Shown here: piece after piece, positions 1-50,261 of the stretch | Layout: the number at the start of each line of letters is the position of its first letter | Position numbering within the stretch: position 1 is the first letter of the stretch | Origin: Lota lota | Taxonomy: Eukaryota > Chordata > Actinopteri > Gadiformes > Lotidae | Direction of reading: 5' to 3' | Assembly: GCA_026745465.1 (NCBI GenBank) | Contig: JACYXH010000522.1 | Location: 242,501 to 306,500 of the forward strand | DNA: 64,000 nucleotides | Position numbers and translations under genes: made by a program | The notes under the pieces: generated by a model | Seen by the model: only the letters and a program-made list of their open reading frames with translations | The model's database searches: none | What the model was told of the DNA's origin: nothing

Positions 1-718
1 ACTAGCTTTTACACGTTTGACATTTGCCGTTTGACATTTTTATGCAGTTTACTAGGATCGATGATTCGACATTTCTCAAGATTTATATGTTGTCTTAACA
101 TGAACTGGAACTACATCAGGGGATGAGACCTATTCGCAGTTTTGATTATATAAACACTAATGATTTGTATATATACACTAATGATTAGTGTATATTTCGA
201 AGCAACAAGCGACAATAACTATACTTATATAGTTGTTATTTGTTTTCTGACCCCTGAAACTAGCTTCTGAAACAACTCGATAAGGAAAAACAACTCCCAC
301 GTTGGAAGCGGTGGAGTAGCTTGAGGTCAGCGTTCTAGAAGCTGCTGAAGGACTTAAGGCAGCAGTGGCGTTCTACGCAGGCAAAATGGCCGCTCTGACA
401 GCCTCCCACCTCCTCCTCAACAGTCCCTCCGTGACCCAGTCTGCTGTGATCTCAGGTGGATGTCTCTTCACCAGAGATCACAGGCTCTCGGATGACAGTT
501 AACGCTTGCAGAAGACCTTGGATTGTCTCGTCTCTCAGTGTCAGACTAACAGGAGTGAAGGGTAGCGAGGCTTGAGCTGAATGTATTAATGTGAAAAGTT
601 TTCAAATGTAAAAGAGAAGAGGATTGTGATTATCATTGTGTTCGTTCCTTAATGTTTTGCTAAGGCAGGTTCTGGAATGATCCATACCTTGATGGTTCCA
701 CAACACCCAATCATACCA

Positions 719-846
719 TCCGATTGGCTGGTTTTGTCTGTGACTTTGTCTCTGACTCTCTGATTGGCTGGTCTTGTCTGTGGCTGTGTGTCTGGCTCTC
801 TGATTGGCTGGTCTTGTTTGTGGCTTTGTGTCTGGCTCTCTGATTG
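719..846. repeat. 40-bp tandem repeat, about 3 copies
   Basis: The unit begins TGATTGGCTGGTCTTG and ends GGCTCTC. It lies in the whrn intron and directly abuts a GA-rich array. Confidence 0.85.
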
Positions 847-1148
847 AGGGGAGGGGAGAAGAAAGGAGAGGATGGAGGAATGGTGAAGGAAAGAGGAGGA
901 GAGAAAGGAGAGGATGGAGGAGTGGTGAAGGAAAGACGAGGAGAGGAGAGAAGAAAGGAGAGGATGTAGGAGTGGTGAAGGAAAGAGGAGGAGAGGATGG
1001 AGGAGTGGTGAAGGAAAGACGAGGAGAGGAGAAAGGAGAGGATGGAGGAGTGGTGAAGGAAAGACAAGGAGAGGAGAGGAGAAAGGAGAGGATGGAGGAA
1101 TGGTGAAGGAAAGACGAGGAGAGGAGAGGAGAGAAGAAAGGAGAGGAT
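847..1148. repeat. GA-rich minisatellite, ~45-bp unit
   Basis: Purine-only repeats of the type GGAGAGGATGGAGGAGTGG with GAAGGAAAGAC occur, with several length variants. The open frames on both strands here are repeat translations. Confidence 0.85.
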
Positions 1149-1181
1149 GGTTCAACAAATCACAGCCCACCAACAGTTGGT

Positions 1182-1515
1182 GGGGTGTGATTTGTGGCTG
1201 CATGCGTGCATATTTCCATTTTTTGTTGGGCGTATTTGGGTTGTCTATCTTTGTTTGTGTGTGTGTGCGTTTGAATTTTTGCGTGCACATTTCTGTTTTA
1301 CATCTGTCTGTGTGGGTGTGTTTGGGCATTTTGGAATATTTGTGTGTGTGTGTACATATTAGCATTTTTGTGCGTGCATATTTGTTTTGTATATCTGAGT
1401 TTGTGGGTGTGTATGTTCATGCATGCTTGTGTGCGTGCACGCTTATGTTTTTGTGTTAATACGACCTTAAAAGCTTGAAACAGAAGCAAAACAATATGAA
1501 GAAAAAGTGAATATG
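1182..1515 (+). repeat. intronic duplication, copy 1
   Basis: TG-rich sequence from GGGGTGTGATTTGTGGC to AAAAAGTGAATATG. It is repeated in the same order and orientation at 4846-5120, including the non-repetitive end with CTTAAAAGCTTGAAACAG. This copy carries about 60 bp more in its middle. Confidence 0.9.
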
Positions 1516-1975
1516 TAAGTAAGTCAAAAAGTATAAATAGTGGATTGAAAACATAAGCGTTCCCTGGACAGGTTTTGAAGTGTAAAATGTATTCTTAAAA
1601 AAAATCCATGAATGACTCTACACTCGATACTCCCAGCACATAAAAACCAGGATTACTGGTGTAGCTCGCATTTCTAATTCATTAAGCCGTATAAACTCTG
1701 TGTGGGTCAATTACCCACAGACCTGGAAGGAGTATCCCTGCCACTCGAACCACCATGTCTCCCAGTATCATGTTGGTTTTAAATGACTGGTTCAACAGGG
1801 TTTCTCCTCAAACCCGAGCAACTGTTATTGATGTGCTGAATTACCATTTAAGCCGCGGACCGGTTGGCTGCTGTGTTGCCATAGCGATGATGCGTGTGGA
1901 GTCCACGTAGCTGTTGGCTAACTAGAGGACATCTAGACGTGCAGTTTAATTTTCATCTGAGTGTGTGTATTTTTT

Positions 1976-2146
1976 TCTGCATGCATCTATATGGGTTATG
2001 TATATGGGTGTGTTTGTATTGTGTGTGTGTGTGTGTGTGTTTTTTTTCTGCATGCATCTATATGGGTTATGTATATGGGTGTGTTTGTGTGTGTGTGTGT
2101 GTGTGTGTTTTTCTGCATGCATCTATATGGGTTATGTATATGGGTG

Positions 2147-2165
<19 letters not shown>
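1976..2165. repeat. three copies of a ~65-bp TG-containing unit
   Basis: CTGCATGCATCTATATGG followed by GTTATGTATATGGGTG occurs three times, separated by TG runs of different length. Confidence 0.85.
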
Positions 2166-2178
<13 letters not shown>

Positions 2179-4483
2179 TTTCGCGTCCATCTCTGGGCAT
2201 TTATGTATGCACATCTATACCGAGTAATGTATTGGCGTGGCTATGTGGCTGCCGTTATGAATATGCTACCCACTTCACTGGCTTTGCTGACGTTCAACAA
2301 CATAATCTTGGCGTCCAGACCTCCTGATTATATCGTGGTAGTCCGGGCGTACCTGTTTTCCATCGTTGAGTTTGAAGCGTGCTGCTGAAGAACATCAAAG
2401 TCAGGCAGAAGCTGCCGGGTATCCGACGCCATGTCACAACAGGCTTGTGTTCATTGGCTGTCAGAAAAGTCTCTGAAAACACAGGGATTTTGGGAGGGTT
2501 GGCTAGCTGGACGCAGAATGAAACAAAAAGATGGCAGCGGCCATCTTGGTACGGTTCTTTCTTCTGGGTTGGGGCTGAACTCTGAATCTAAAGTCTAAGC
2601 ACCCGTCAAAGCAGCGTAACAAGGCCAGCGGCGCCGGTGTCATATTTCTTGAAGGAAAGTGTAAGCTTTGATCCTGACAGCAGAGGTTTATGTAGACGGG
2701 GAGCCTGGGAGAGGCTAGTGCAGGGGATTTGCAGTAACTTGATGTGTTTCCAATACAAATCTGTCGTATTGTTGGTTTTGATATCAGCTTTTTGTTACGT
2801 AAAAACCCTCCCTTGTGCAATGTCAGGCAATTCTGCAATAAACTGATAGAAGGATGTTGGTTCAATATGGCAGTTAGACATATTTTGATCACCTTTGATT
2901 CTGTGTTATTGTGTTCATGTCTTTCAGTGGTATATTATTATTGCTATCATGGGCTCCGTTTATCACAACGATACAATAACCGTAAATAAACGACGAATGA
3001 TGACGAAGAGAAGATGTGATATTTGCTAATTGAGACCGAGTTTTCTCCTAGAGAGAATACCGTTGAGATCCATTTGTCTGTCGGTATATCATATATTGAT
3101 TATGGATGAAACCTCAATGTTCTCTTCATAGGGCACATTTTTGGCTGAGGATTAAACCAACAAACTCAAACAACTAATGGATCACACACTGAATCCTTAC
3201 CTTGCTTTTTACTCATTCATTTACTAATTTGACTGTGTACAGTTACAAACATGAAGTAAATGTCTTTTCAGATTCATCATTTTCTATAGAAAATATATAT
3301 ATTCTTTGCAAAACAACTTTCAAGGGAGGTTCAAATCCCACACTGGAGCCTTAGCATGAAAAACAACTGAATACCAGATCTGGGCTTAGCCAGACAGAAA
3401 CAAGATCACTGTAGAGAGTGTTTTTGTATTATTCCTCTTCATCCAGTCCTAATACAAATCCTAAATCCTAATCCAGTCCTAATTCTGTCAATAGTCAATA
3501 AGTCAATAAAGATACCAATGCCACAGCCCCCTGACACTCGTGCAGACTATGGGATCCAATATTGGATCATGAAAACAAACTCAACTAGTAAATAAGAGCA
3601 AGAAGAAACCCATTTTGGAACTGGGTTATTCATTTTCTCATTCAGCTCGACAGGACACGACAAGAGGAGAAATTGAAGATCCACATTAGCTAAATACAGC
3701 ATAACACAGTAGCTTAATTTAGGAGCCGCACAGTTCATACTTCCAGAGGAGTGTGAGTGTGCGTGGGTGGACGTGATTAGCAATAAAGCGGTCCCTGCGG
3801 CCAGCAAATCACAGAGTAAACGCTGTCGTTGAATTAGCACAGGGCACAGTGGAAGAGCTCACGGCTGTTGACAAACCATGCTTGTGTTTCGTTTGAAGTC
3901 GGTGTCACATTGGTTTCATACACTGAGTGGGACCGTTCGTAGGCTAGTCCTTTTTTAGGGTGTTTGGTCACACACACGAAAGGTTCTGGGTTCGATTCCC
4001 AAGGTCTTTAGTCGAATCTGTAGGCGTCCTTGTGCGATACGCCCTCACCCTTACCTGCTCCTAAATGACTAGAAATTCACTGTATGTTGTATAAAATCCT
4101 CGTCTGAAGGGCTAAAGTCAGGTAGAATTGTATTTTAAGCATAATACTTGTATCATTAATCATCCTCATCCAGTATATGATAAATGATTGATTATTGTTT
4201 CCATTTTTGGTTAATCCGGGAACACAACTGCACCACCTCCTCACCTATCCCCCTGTCGCTCTCTCTTTAACCTCCCCGAACTATTTTAACCTTTGACCCT
4301 ACCCCACATCGTCGTTACCTGTTTGTCGCGTGTCTTCACACTGTATACGTTCAGCGTTCAGCTCCCCCCCCCCCGCCCCCCCCCCTCAATCGCACCAAGC
4401 ACGGCCCGCAACCAGCTCCAACACCCCCCTACTGGCCTCTCTGTCTCCCCTCCCCCGTCTCCCCCGTCTCCCCCTCCAACCAG
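2166..4483. other. whrn: whrn intron, mostly unique
   Basis: No exon is seen, and the first half of PDZ2 is not here. A SINE lies at 3938-4110. A short inverted motif (AAGATGGC ... GCCATCTT) lies at 2529-2547. Otherwise nothing was recognised. Confidence 0.5.
3938..4110 (+). repeat. tRNA-derived SINE, decayed
   Basis: It has a Pol III B-box-like stretch, GGTTCTGGGTTCGATTCCC, followed by the teleost SINE body: TAGGCGTCCTTG, TACCTGCTCCTAAATGAC and a CACTGTATGTTGTAT tail. Confidence 0.7.
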
Positions 4484-42020
<37,537 letters not shown>

Positions 42021-42141
42021 CTCGCAGAGGACGAGCAGCGGCGCCGGAGGGCGGGGGCGGGGAATAAGCGCTAACAGAGCAAGTGTTTTTGTGACCTAGG
42101 TGGTCGCTAGGTGGGGGTTTCACGGGATCACGTAACACACA

Positions 42142-42255
42142 TTCCAAGCGGCCATCTTGGTGCGTTGTCACCATGACGCTAACACATGAATAACAACTGG
42201 TTGTTTGGTTATTCTAGAATGTTTTGTCGCAAAGTACCAAGATGGCGGCTTGGAA
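42142..42255. mobile_element. possible MITE in whrn 3' UTR
   Basis: TTCCAAGCGGCCATCTTGGT (42142-42161) is the inverted match, with one mismatch, of 42236-42255. The AT-rich interior is about 74 bp. A related half-site (GGCCATCTTGGTACG) is seen at 2539. Confidence 0.6.
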
Positions 42256-42845
42256 CGTACTTCTGGAACAGGGTTGAAACGGTCCCGTGAGGCCCATCGA
42301 AGTACAACGGCACCTTCCTTCCAGAAATACCAACCACTTACATTTGGTGATCATCCAAAGTCCAAAATGAAATGCTTTCCATACTTTCTATCCAGCAGGA
42401 AGATGGGTGGGAGATACTTTGAGCCTCTATAGTTTTGATAGATGTGTCATCATTGCATGGGCCCGCTCACCTTTGGCCTTTCACCTGCCTAACCAACCTG
42501 TGAAATGTGAAGACACTGGTCATTTTAAAAAGCCCTCATCCATCAGGGAAGGGATGTCATTCCAGTCTGTGTAGGACACCTTCTAGTCTTTCCTCGCCTC
42601 CCGTGATGAACATACCAACCCTGTGGTGATGAATATTGTTTCGGAAGTCGCGTTCCCAGAATTAGTTTGGTCGTATTGACGGCGACCTGAATAACATTAG
42701 TTCTTGTAGTCGTAGAGCTGCGCTTCGGTCCCGAGCGGAAACAATCCGCCGTTTGAACAACAAACCGTTGCCATGTAAACGTCCGATAGCCCAGCCTCAC
42801 CTTTTGTCCTCCTAAGGGGGTGACCCACCACATACAAAACCAACC

Positions 42846-42899
<54 letters not shown>
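42846..42899. repeat. (CT)n microsatellite
   Basis: CT run in the probable whrn 3' UTR. Confidence 0.95.
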
Positions 42900-42901
<2 letters not shown>

Positions 42902-44585
42902 GCATAAACAACAACCCAAGATGGTTTCCCTTTATCAGCCTTTCCTGTAATACCGGTTTTCCTTGTGTTGTACAAATGAACAAATGTAGATACAGATATA
43001 TATATACACGCTACACATTCATATAGATAAGATGTATATTGATTAGAATCCATGCTTTATGTCATCGTGTGCTGCGGACTACAGCAAATGCATACATATG
43101 TTCCCATTCTTGGTTAATATTTGAAGTAATTTTTCTGTTTGTTTCCGGCAGTGAAATCAATGAAAAGGTATGAAAGCAGAACATGTATATAGAATACATG
43201 CTTAGCTTGGGTTCAACAAAAGTTAGTATATAATAGTAATAATTATCATTAACTTTATTTATGTAGCACTTTTCAAAATAAAAGTTACAAGTGGTGCTTT
43301 GTGGGTTAAAATCGCACACACAAAAGCAGAGAGAAACCATTTAAAACCCAGTAGGGCTAAAGAAAGTGAAACCTTGAGACTTGTATGAGTGGAAACACAA
43401 TATATGTTATTTCCTGTTATTCTTCAACTTGTTTCTGTGAATCCTTTGCACTTTTCAGCCTTTCCTTCAAGCATTGAATATTGTTACTTCTGTTATTTTG
43501 TTGATTTTGTGAATTTGTCCACGGGGACTTGCCGTAGCCATGTATGATGCGATGATGAGGAGATGAGAAGGGATATTCAAGAGGACGACTAAGCCAAAGA
43601 TTTTAGAAATTATGTGTTTTATCAAACACACATGGACGTGAGCACACAGACACACATACACACATACACACACAGGCACACACATACACACACCATCATA
43701 CTTACCAATTTACCCATTACAGAAACGTAATTAACAGATAAGCATTCAAGTTCCGAGTGATCGAGGGAACGATAGAGAGACTCCGGGATAACGGGAGAGG
43801 AAATAGAATGACAGAGAGAGGGAACAATAGAGAGGGTGATAGAGAGAACAATGTTAGTATAAATAGAGAACAATAGAGATAGTGATAGAGAATGGTGGAG
43901 ATAGAACAATAGGAAGAGAGAACCATAGAGAACAATAGGAAGAGAAAGGATGATAGAGCGATAGAAATGGAGAGGTAGTGATGTTATGGAGATGTCTGGT
44001 CTGTCATTAGGAGAATTCAACTAGACTGGAGCACACACAGTACTCTGAGTGATGCATTATCTTATGTTCCTGCCGTGTGTGTATGTCGGTGTTTTGTACA
44101 ATGTGTGTGTGTGTGTGTGTGCACATGCGTTGGTGTGTATGGGATGGTGTGACCTTTTGTTTTGTGTGTATGGGTGTGTGTGCACAAGTCTGTGCTTTGT
44201 GTGTGTGCGGTGTGTATGTGTGCGTGCTTTAGTTTAATGTGGGTGTGTGTGTGCTTGTGTAAGTGTGTGCGTCTGTCCTCGACACTCTTCCCTAATGTCG
44301 TACTGGGAGTACGGAGAGTGAAGCCAGGCTGAATAATCACCAAAACTTACCGGCGGAAAAATGTTGGCGAGACCCAGACATTGGAGGAACTAAAGAGAAC
44401 TGTATATGTTCTCGGAGGATAGGCGATGTGTCAGAGATGTAGGCACAGATGTGTGGTTGTACGAACACACACACTACATCCTGCCACAGACAGGGGTCAG
44501 TACAGGTGTGTTCACACTGAGACAAGCACTGTTTACGTTTTAAAATGTTCACCATGCTGACTCCCACTCGTGCCCCAGGCGATCT

Positions 44586-44657
<72 letters not shown>

Positions 44658-45032
44658 AACTCCCCCAACACACATACACAAGTGCACACACACAACTCCC
44701 CCCACACACGCACACATACACAAGTGTGCACACACACACAAACACACACAACTCCCCCCACACGCACACATACACAAGTGTGCACACACAACTCCCCCCA
44801 CATGCACACATACACAAGTGCACACACACACAAACACACACTACTCAACCCACACGCACACATACACAAGTGCACACACAAACACACACAACTCCCCCCA
44901 CACACGCACACATACACAAGTGCACACACACAAACACACACACACACATCTCCCCCCACACACGCACACATACACAAGTGCACACACACAAACAAACACA
45001 ACTCCCCCCACACATACGCACACATAATCATG

Positions 45033-45071
<39 letters not shown>

Positions 45072-45075
45072 GTGT
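44586..45075. repeat. CA microsatellite and CA-rich minisatellite
   Basis: A pure CA run at 44586-44649 is followed by units of CACACACAACTCCCCCC, CACACGCACACATACAC and AAGTG (about 50 bp, 7 copies), ending in a second CA run. Confidence 0.93.
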
Positions 45076-46444
45076 CTAAGATACCTCACTGCAAAATAGG
45101 ACTTAATGAAACAGCTGTAATATAAATATTCAAAATCAGCGCAGCACTACAAATATAGAGAGAAGATCTTGAGATTTGATCACATCTTGTAATTAGCACT
45201 CACTGATGACAGCGCCATTAATCAGGGAAGACAGAGAGATGCTTGAGCCCTGACACACGACTTGATTCTGTTACCACGGCAGTACAATGGTTTTGTCGTT
45301 TCGTTTTTTTTCTCTCCCAACTTTACTGGCGGGAGGAGGAGGAGGAGGATGAAGTCTAAAATCGTACGCTCTCCCTTTCAGCGGTCGATGATAATCTCAC
45401 CATGGAACCTTCACATGTTGCTCTATTCGGTTCTTGAGGAACGACGACCGCATAGCATTGTTTTACGGCTTTTCCTCCAGTGAATCCAAATTTAGTGTCG
45501 CCGACTGAAAGACGTTAAAGTGACGAAGTGGGGTCTTCATACCAGAAGAAAGTCCCGCGCTCGTGCCCACCACCGCCAAGGTTTGACGGCAAGTCTCACA
45601 ATCTCCCAACGTGTGCATTTTGCAAAAAGGATGGAAAAATGCATACAAACTATTTGTGGTCGCTTTAAATTCACACAAGTTACTAGACCTGGGAACTATG
45701 ATTTTTCATATTTTTGTGTTAAACTCGACCATTATTACCTGCACAAAAGGGCAGTCTTCTGTTGTCCCTTGAAATGTTCCAACAGCTGATTTTGCCCCCT
45801 TTTTTTTGTCTTTTCCTCGCTTGCAGATTTTCATGTGGGTGTTGTACACTGAAATGCTATTTATACAGAAAGTGTGTATAATTTTACAATAAAGGATACT
45901 GCACAAAACAAACAGACTCTAGAGTACTTTTATTGTGAAACTGCAGTTTTATTGTGAAACTGCACACACACAGAATGACCACAGAATCCCAATGCAACCC
46001 ACCTCTCTGTCTGCCTTTCTTTCTATCTTTCTTACTTCTACTCTCTCCCCTCTATTTCTCTGTTCCCCTCTCTCTTTTATTCTCTTTCTCTCTCATCTTC
46101 TATTACTCTGTACCTCTTTACATCTCTTGTTCACTTTCTTTCTCTCTGTCTTCCTCTACGTTAGATACATACCCGTTGTGTCGTTTGTCAACCTATTTTC
46201 CTCTCCATCTCAATGTTGTCTTACTGTGACTAAATAGCCACACAAAGCTATAGGGCAACACAAATATGCAGTGTCACTATAATCACTTATTGTAGCTTGG
46301 ATAATATTGCTTAATATGGCATTGACCTCAGAGCCGTGTGTGACTGCACCAGGTAATCGGATGCTGACCGTGTTCTTGCGGCAAGTAATTTACTTTCGCG
46401 AGTGCCCCGAAGAGGGAATCATTCTGATTCGGTTCCAGTGTTGT

Positions 46445-46516
46445 GTCGTGGAATGCACCCCTGTCGTGGAATGCACCCCTGTCGTGGAATGCACCCCTGT
46501 CGTGGAATGCACCCCC
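46445..46516. repeat. 18-bp tandem repeat, 4 copies
   Basis: The unit GTCGTGGAATGCACCCCT is repeated four times, nearly exactly. Confidence 0.97.
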
Positions 46517-47504
46517 TCGCGATTATGTTCGAGTGAAGGGAATAGCAGAGAAGAGGACAACATCGGTTATTTACACTCTTTGGAAAAGTTGCGTTTTAAA
46601 GAATGTAAATAAACGATGTTCTTCTCAAAAACAAAATCCTTCAAACACGTCACTCTTAACGGATAACAACGGACGCAAGCCAGTGCCTTTCTTATCCCAC
46701 GACATCACATTCAGTGAAAATATAGCCCAGCTATAACGACAAACTCCTTCCTTTTCTTACAAATGGGTTGCACAGCAGTGGTCACCCACAGTCAGTTCCG
46801 GGAATACAGACATCTCGATCCGGGAGGCAAGTGGATCACAAACATGAGGCATGAGGCAATAACAGAAAGGGCAAAACAAAAAAACAAACCCAGGACCTCG
46901 CACAGGCACGTCCCACGACGCGCACCTGTCCGCGGCGTCTGGTTCGTGGACGTGTTGGCGCACGCCATGCATACTGAAAGTAGGCCTGCGGTAAATCATG
47001 ACGCTTCAGTCATCCATCGACCATATGTATGGAAATCGAACATACAACATGGATGGAAATTAACGTCATAGCGTCGATCGTGTCTCTCTTTCAGTCTCCC
47101 TTGCCCCCTTTTGCCTATTTATATATGTATATATATATATATATACATATATAAACTTATTTCTGCTCTCCAGCTTCTCGTGTACGACCACATGCAGCAG
47201 GGATTTATTCCAATACTTCATGTTACTGCAAACGGCAAATCCTTTAATAAATGCTGCCACCTACAGCAACCCTAAAAAGTAATGTCTTGAGGTAGGCAAA
47301 GGTGAGGAAAGTCTGCCCCCTCGTGTCTATACCGTGTTCTTCACCGCTATGTTTTATTTCCAATAATTATATTCATTTCAGCATTAGCGCATAGAATGTC
47401 GGGGGTTTTCGAGTAAAAAACAAACAAACAAACACAGCACAGTGTTGTGGGGGCTATTTGTTACACCCCAGTGAACCTAACTGTTTAGACCCGTCAATCA
47501 AAGT

Positions 47505-47694
47505 ACTGTCCCGCCCTTACTTACTGATGCCAGCCAATCACCGCTCGTCTTCGGCGTCAAGCTTTTGTTTGGCTTCGCACTAGTTTTCCGCCAGCTAAAT
47601 CAGTGCCCCACCATAAAGAATAATAATTAGCTTTGTCATATCCGCGACTGTTTTGTTACTTGTGATCGTTACAGCGCTATTTTGACGTCGAAAG
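47505..47694 (+). promoter_or_regulatory. akna: candidate akna promoter and leader exon 1
   Basis: The area holds a CCCGCCC box (about 47511), a CCAATCA box (about 47534), a CRE-like TGACGTC (about 47683) and then AAAG/GTAGAT, a plausible splice donor at 47695. The position, 3 kb before the first long akna exon and after the whrn 3' end, fits a promoter with a noncoding first exon. No transcript evidence is available and the start site is not defined. Confidence 0.25.
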
Positions 47695-49184
47695 GTAGAT
47701 TCAAACTCGCCGAGCTTTAGTTGGGTGTGTTATATCTTATGCATTATTTTGATTGCCTATCCGTTGTAAGGGAAAGTGGTGGACTGATGACTTTGGGAAC
47801 TGATGAAAGAGATCTCATCTCAACAAGTGATCCTGCAGCTCGTCTTGTTGCTGATGCTGAGGTTTATATCTGGCAACAAAACTGCTGCAAATGATCGCGT
47901 ACACCCGAGAAAGTGAAGTCCAACTCTGCAATATTGTATAACTTCTTCGTACACCGTTCTGACCTGCAAGCCAACAAATTGGTTTGGTTTGCGTGTCTGT
48001 GGTCGCTTGGTGACACGGGGGCTTGGTTTAGTGCGTGTGCGTGTGCGTGTGTGTGTATGCGTGTGCGTGTGTGTGTGTGTGTGTTCTCAAGGCAACCGGT
48101 CGCTGCAGCTGTGCAGTCGACCACTGAAATCTCCAGAAAATCACTTCTGCGTTCAAAAATATACACATCTGCATAACGCGGTGAGTTTGCCACAACGTGT
48201 GTCCACGAGTAGCATACATCCCTGAATATCTTTTATTTTTGTTTCTCATTCTTGCGTCTCTTACAAGCGTGTGTGTGAGTGGGTGCGTTTCACTTTGTAA
48301 GTATTTTTCAAAGCATTGTTATTCATATTTCTTAGGCAATGGATTTAATTGGTATTTTGATTGTTCTCGACTTCTTGGCTAGAGACCTAGAGCTTGTGTG
48401 TAAAATACATATAGAAACAAGGCATTTGTGAAAAGTGTACCCTCTTGTGTTTTTGTTGGATTTCTATTGTAACACCAAGATGAATTCACCAGCTGGTTCC
48501 CCACGGGCCTGATGTAGTTGTATGGCTACTATTGTTTTTATTTGCACTTACTGTGCTGCTTTCTGTGGTTAAGTCCTTGCCTTTCTCCGTTGTTGAATAG
48601 AGCACCTGTTATTGCTTGGTTACTAACTACACCTTACCCGTCTAGTCTTCTTTGTTATTCAGGCATGGCAAGTTCTCCAGGTATTTAGGGGACTTAAGAG
48701 CCTACTTCCACCGGTGCGAAACACAGCCCACTGCTGGCTCTTGTTAACCTGCTGTGTTTGTCAGACAAGTGACCGAAAGTATTGATTCACTTACCCTCCG
48801 TGTTCTCTCCTTTTCTTTGCTCTCCGTTTGGCCGTCCATCCATCCATCCATCCATCCATCCATCCATCCATCCATCATTAATTATTCTACCTCTCTTTTG
48901 TATTTTTTTTACTGTCACTGTTTACTGCTGAGCTGTTTCTGTCTGACTTCACCTCCACCCCCACCTCCACCCCCACCCCCACCCACCTGTCAACCCCCAG
49001 ACACCTGCTAGTGCTAAGTGGGCGGACAGCGCCTGGGGATTAGACTTGTCTTTGGCCCCCGTTGTGTAGTATCGCGGCTAACCCTATGTGGTGTACACGT
49101 AGTAGGCTTTAGCATGTAGCTTAAGTCCCCCCCCCCCCCCATTGTCTCAGCGTTGACCCAAATCCTCTCTTCACCCTCGTGTAG
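47695..49184. other. akna: probable akna 5' intron
   Basis: TG run near 48042-48082; (CATC)n at 48835-48876; C-rich tract at 48953-48985. No certain exon. Confidence 0.4.
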
Positions 49185-49209
49185 ACAGACACTATGGCCA
49201 CAGCAGCAG
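49185..49209 (+). other. akna: candidate akna leader microexon with upstream ATG
   Basis: A short segment lies between a C/T-rich acceptor (CTCGTGTAG, ending 49184) and a donor (CAG/GTAGGC at 49210). It contains ATG at 49194 in a strong context (A at -3, G at +4). Spliced to 50262, this ATG opens a 36-codon frame (MATAAGTIRNLV...) that ends at TAG 50354-50356. It could be an upstream ORF or the start of an alternative N-terminus. Confidence 0.35.
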
Positions 49210-49719
49210 GTAGGCCGTCGTCCGATATTTGTTGTGGTCATTCTAGAGGAAGTCACTTCTCTGGGGTTTGGCAGAAGGAGAAACACTAGGACATTTGGAC
49301 GTTTACACTTATTTTGGACAAATTAAATACACACATATCTGCTGGTGAGACTTGTGGCATTAGGTTGAATGTTGTGTCTTCATTCGGATTGTGAAGGTCA
49401 GTCTATGTTCTGGCAATACTTAGCGAACAGTATTTTGTTGTTCCACTGGATATTCAGTATTTGCTGAATAATAAACTATCGCACTATATATAGGCTACTA
49501 AACCCAAACATTTCTTGGGTTGAGACAGCTCTGTGCTAGTCTTAAGAATTTAGTTTGAATGCATGGTGGTCATTCTGCCCAGTTTAATGAATACTGCTTT
49601 GGTTTACCTATACATGGATGACATTCTAGTTATTCATATGCATGACAACACGTGTGTGTGAGTGTGCGTGAACCTGAAAATAGGTGTGTGTGTGTGTGTG
49701 AGTGAGTATGTGTACCTAA

Positions 49720-49764
<45 letters not shown>

Positions 49765-50261
49765 TGTAACCTGAATGTGTGTGTGTGTGTGTACTTGAAT
49801 ATGCATGCGTGTGTGTGTACTTGAATATGCATGCTTGTGTGTGAAGTAAGGTGTGTGAAGTATAAAGGTTTCTGCCTTCAGCAGGAGGTCTCCTTCCTGC
49901 CCTGGCTTGTGTGGGTGATGTGTGCGTTGCTCAGCAATGAAAACTCACTCACTGTAGACATGGAATGTGGAATGAATGAAATAGTTACATAATCACTTTA
50001 GATTCGTTTTTTAATAAGTTATGATAGTCCAATCCAGTTGCCCTGTTTTAATGGTAATGATAAATAAAGTCTTTCTTAAAGTGCTTGAAACATTTTATTT
50101 GCGACCTAATGTATTATTTTTATGTTAATACCTTAAAATGTATTATTTGTATTTTATAGAGAACAAGTCTTTGTACTGTTTGGACATGTTTGTTGTACTG
50201 GCACTGTTGTAATGAATTCTTCAGCATACGTCCTTACTTACTGTACTTCCATCTTTTCCAG
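49210..50261. other. akna: probable akna 5' intron
   Basis: TG microsatellites at 49683-49700, 49721-49766 and 49776-49792, with a repeated GTACTTGAATATGCATGC. Otherwise AT-rich. Confidence 0.45.

Larger units (their letters stand above)
42021..43300 (+). other. whrn: probable whrn 3' UTR
   Basis: This is noncoding sequence after the whrn stop. The first AATAAA downstream is at 43277-43282, followed by a GT-rich stretch, so the 3' UTR could be about 1.26 kb. It carries an inverted repeat at 42142-42255 and a CT microsatellite at about 42846-42899. The caveat is that 43236-43300 resembles the tail of a common fish retroposon, so that AATAAA may belong to a repeat. Confidence 0.35.
43301..47500. 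other. whrn-akna intergenic DNA
   Basis: No gene was recognised. Visible contents are a CA/TG-rich block at 43625-43695 and 44049-44280, a long CA array at 44586-45075, a C/T-rich stretch at 46000-46160, an 18-bp tandem repeat at 46445-46516 and an AT dinucleotide block near 47107-47155. Open frames here are repeat translations or have no recognisable domain. Confidence 0.5.

Noticed and set aside
1-4483. First half of PDZ2 expected just upstream
   Set aside because: No segment resembling the GLTIRGGAEYGLGIYI region is seen in any frame, so it lies outside the window.
48661-48680. Tiny exon starting ATGGCAAGTTCTCC, reminiscent of human AKNA MASS
   Set aside because: Joined to either later exon it does not give a sustained reading frame; four residues are too few to claim homology.
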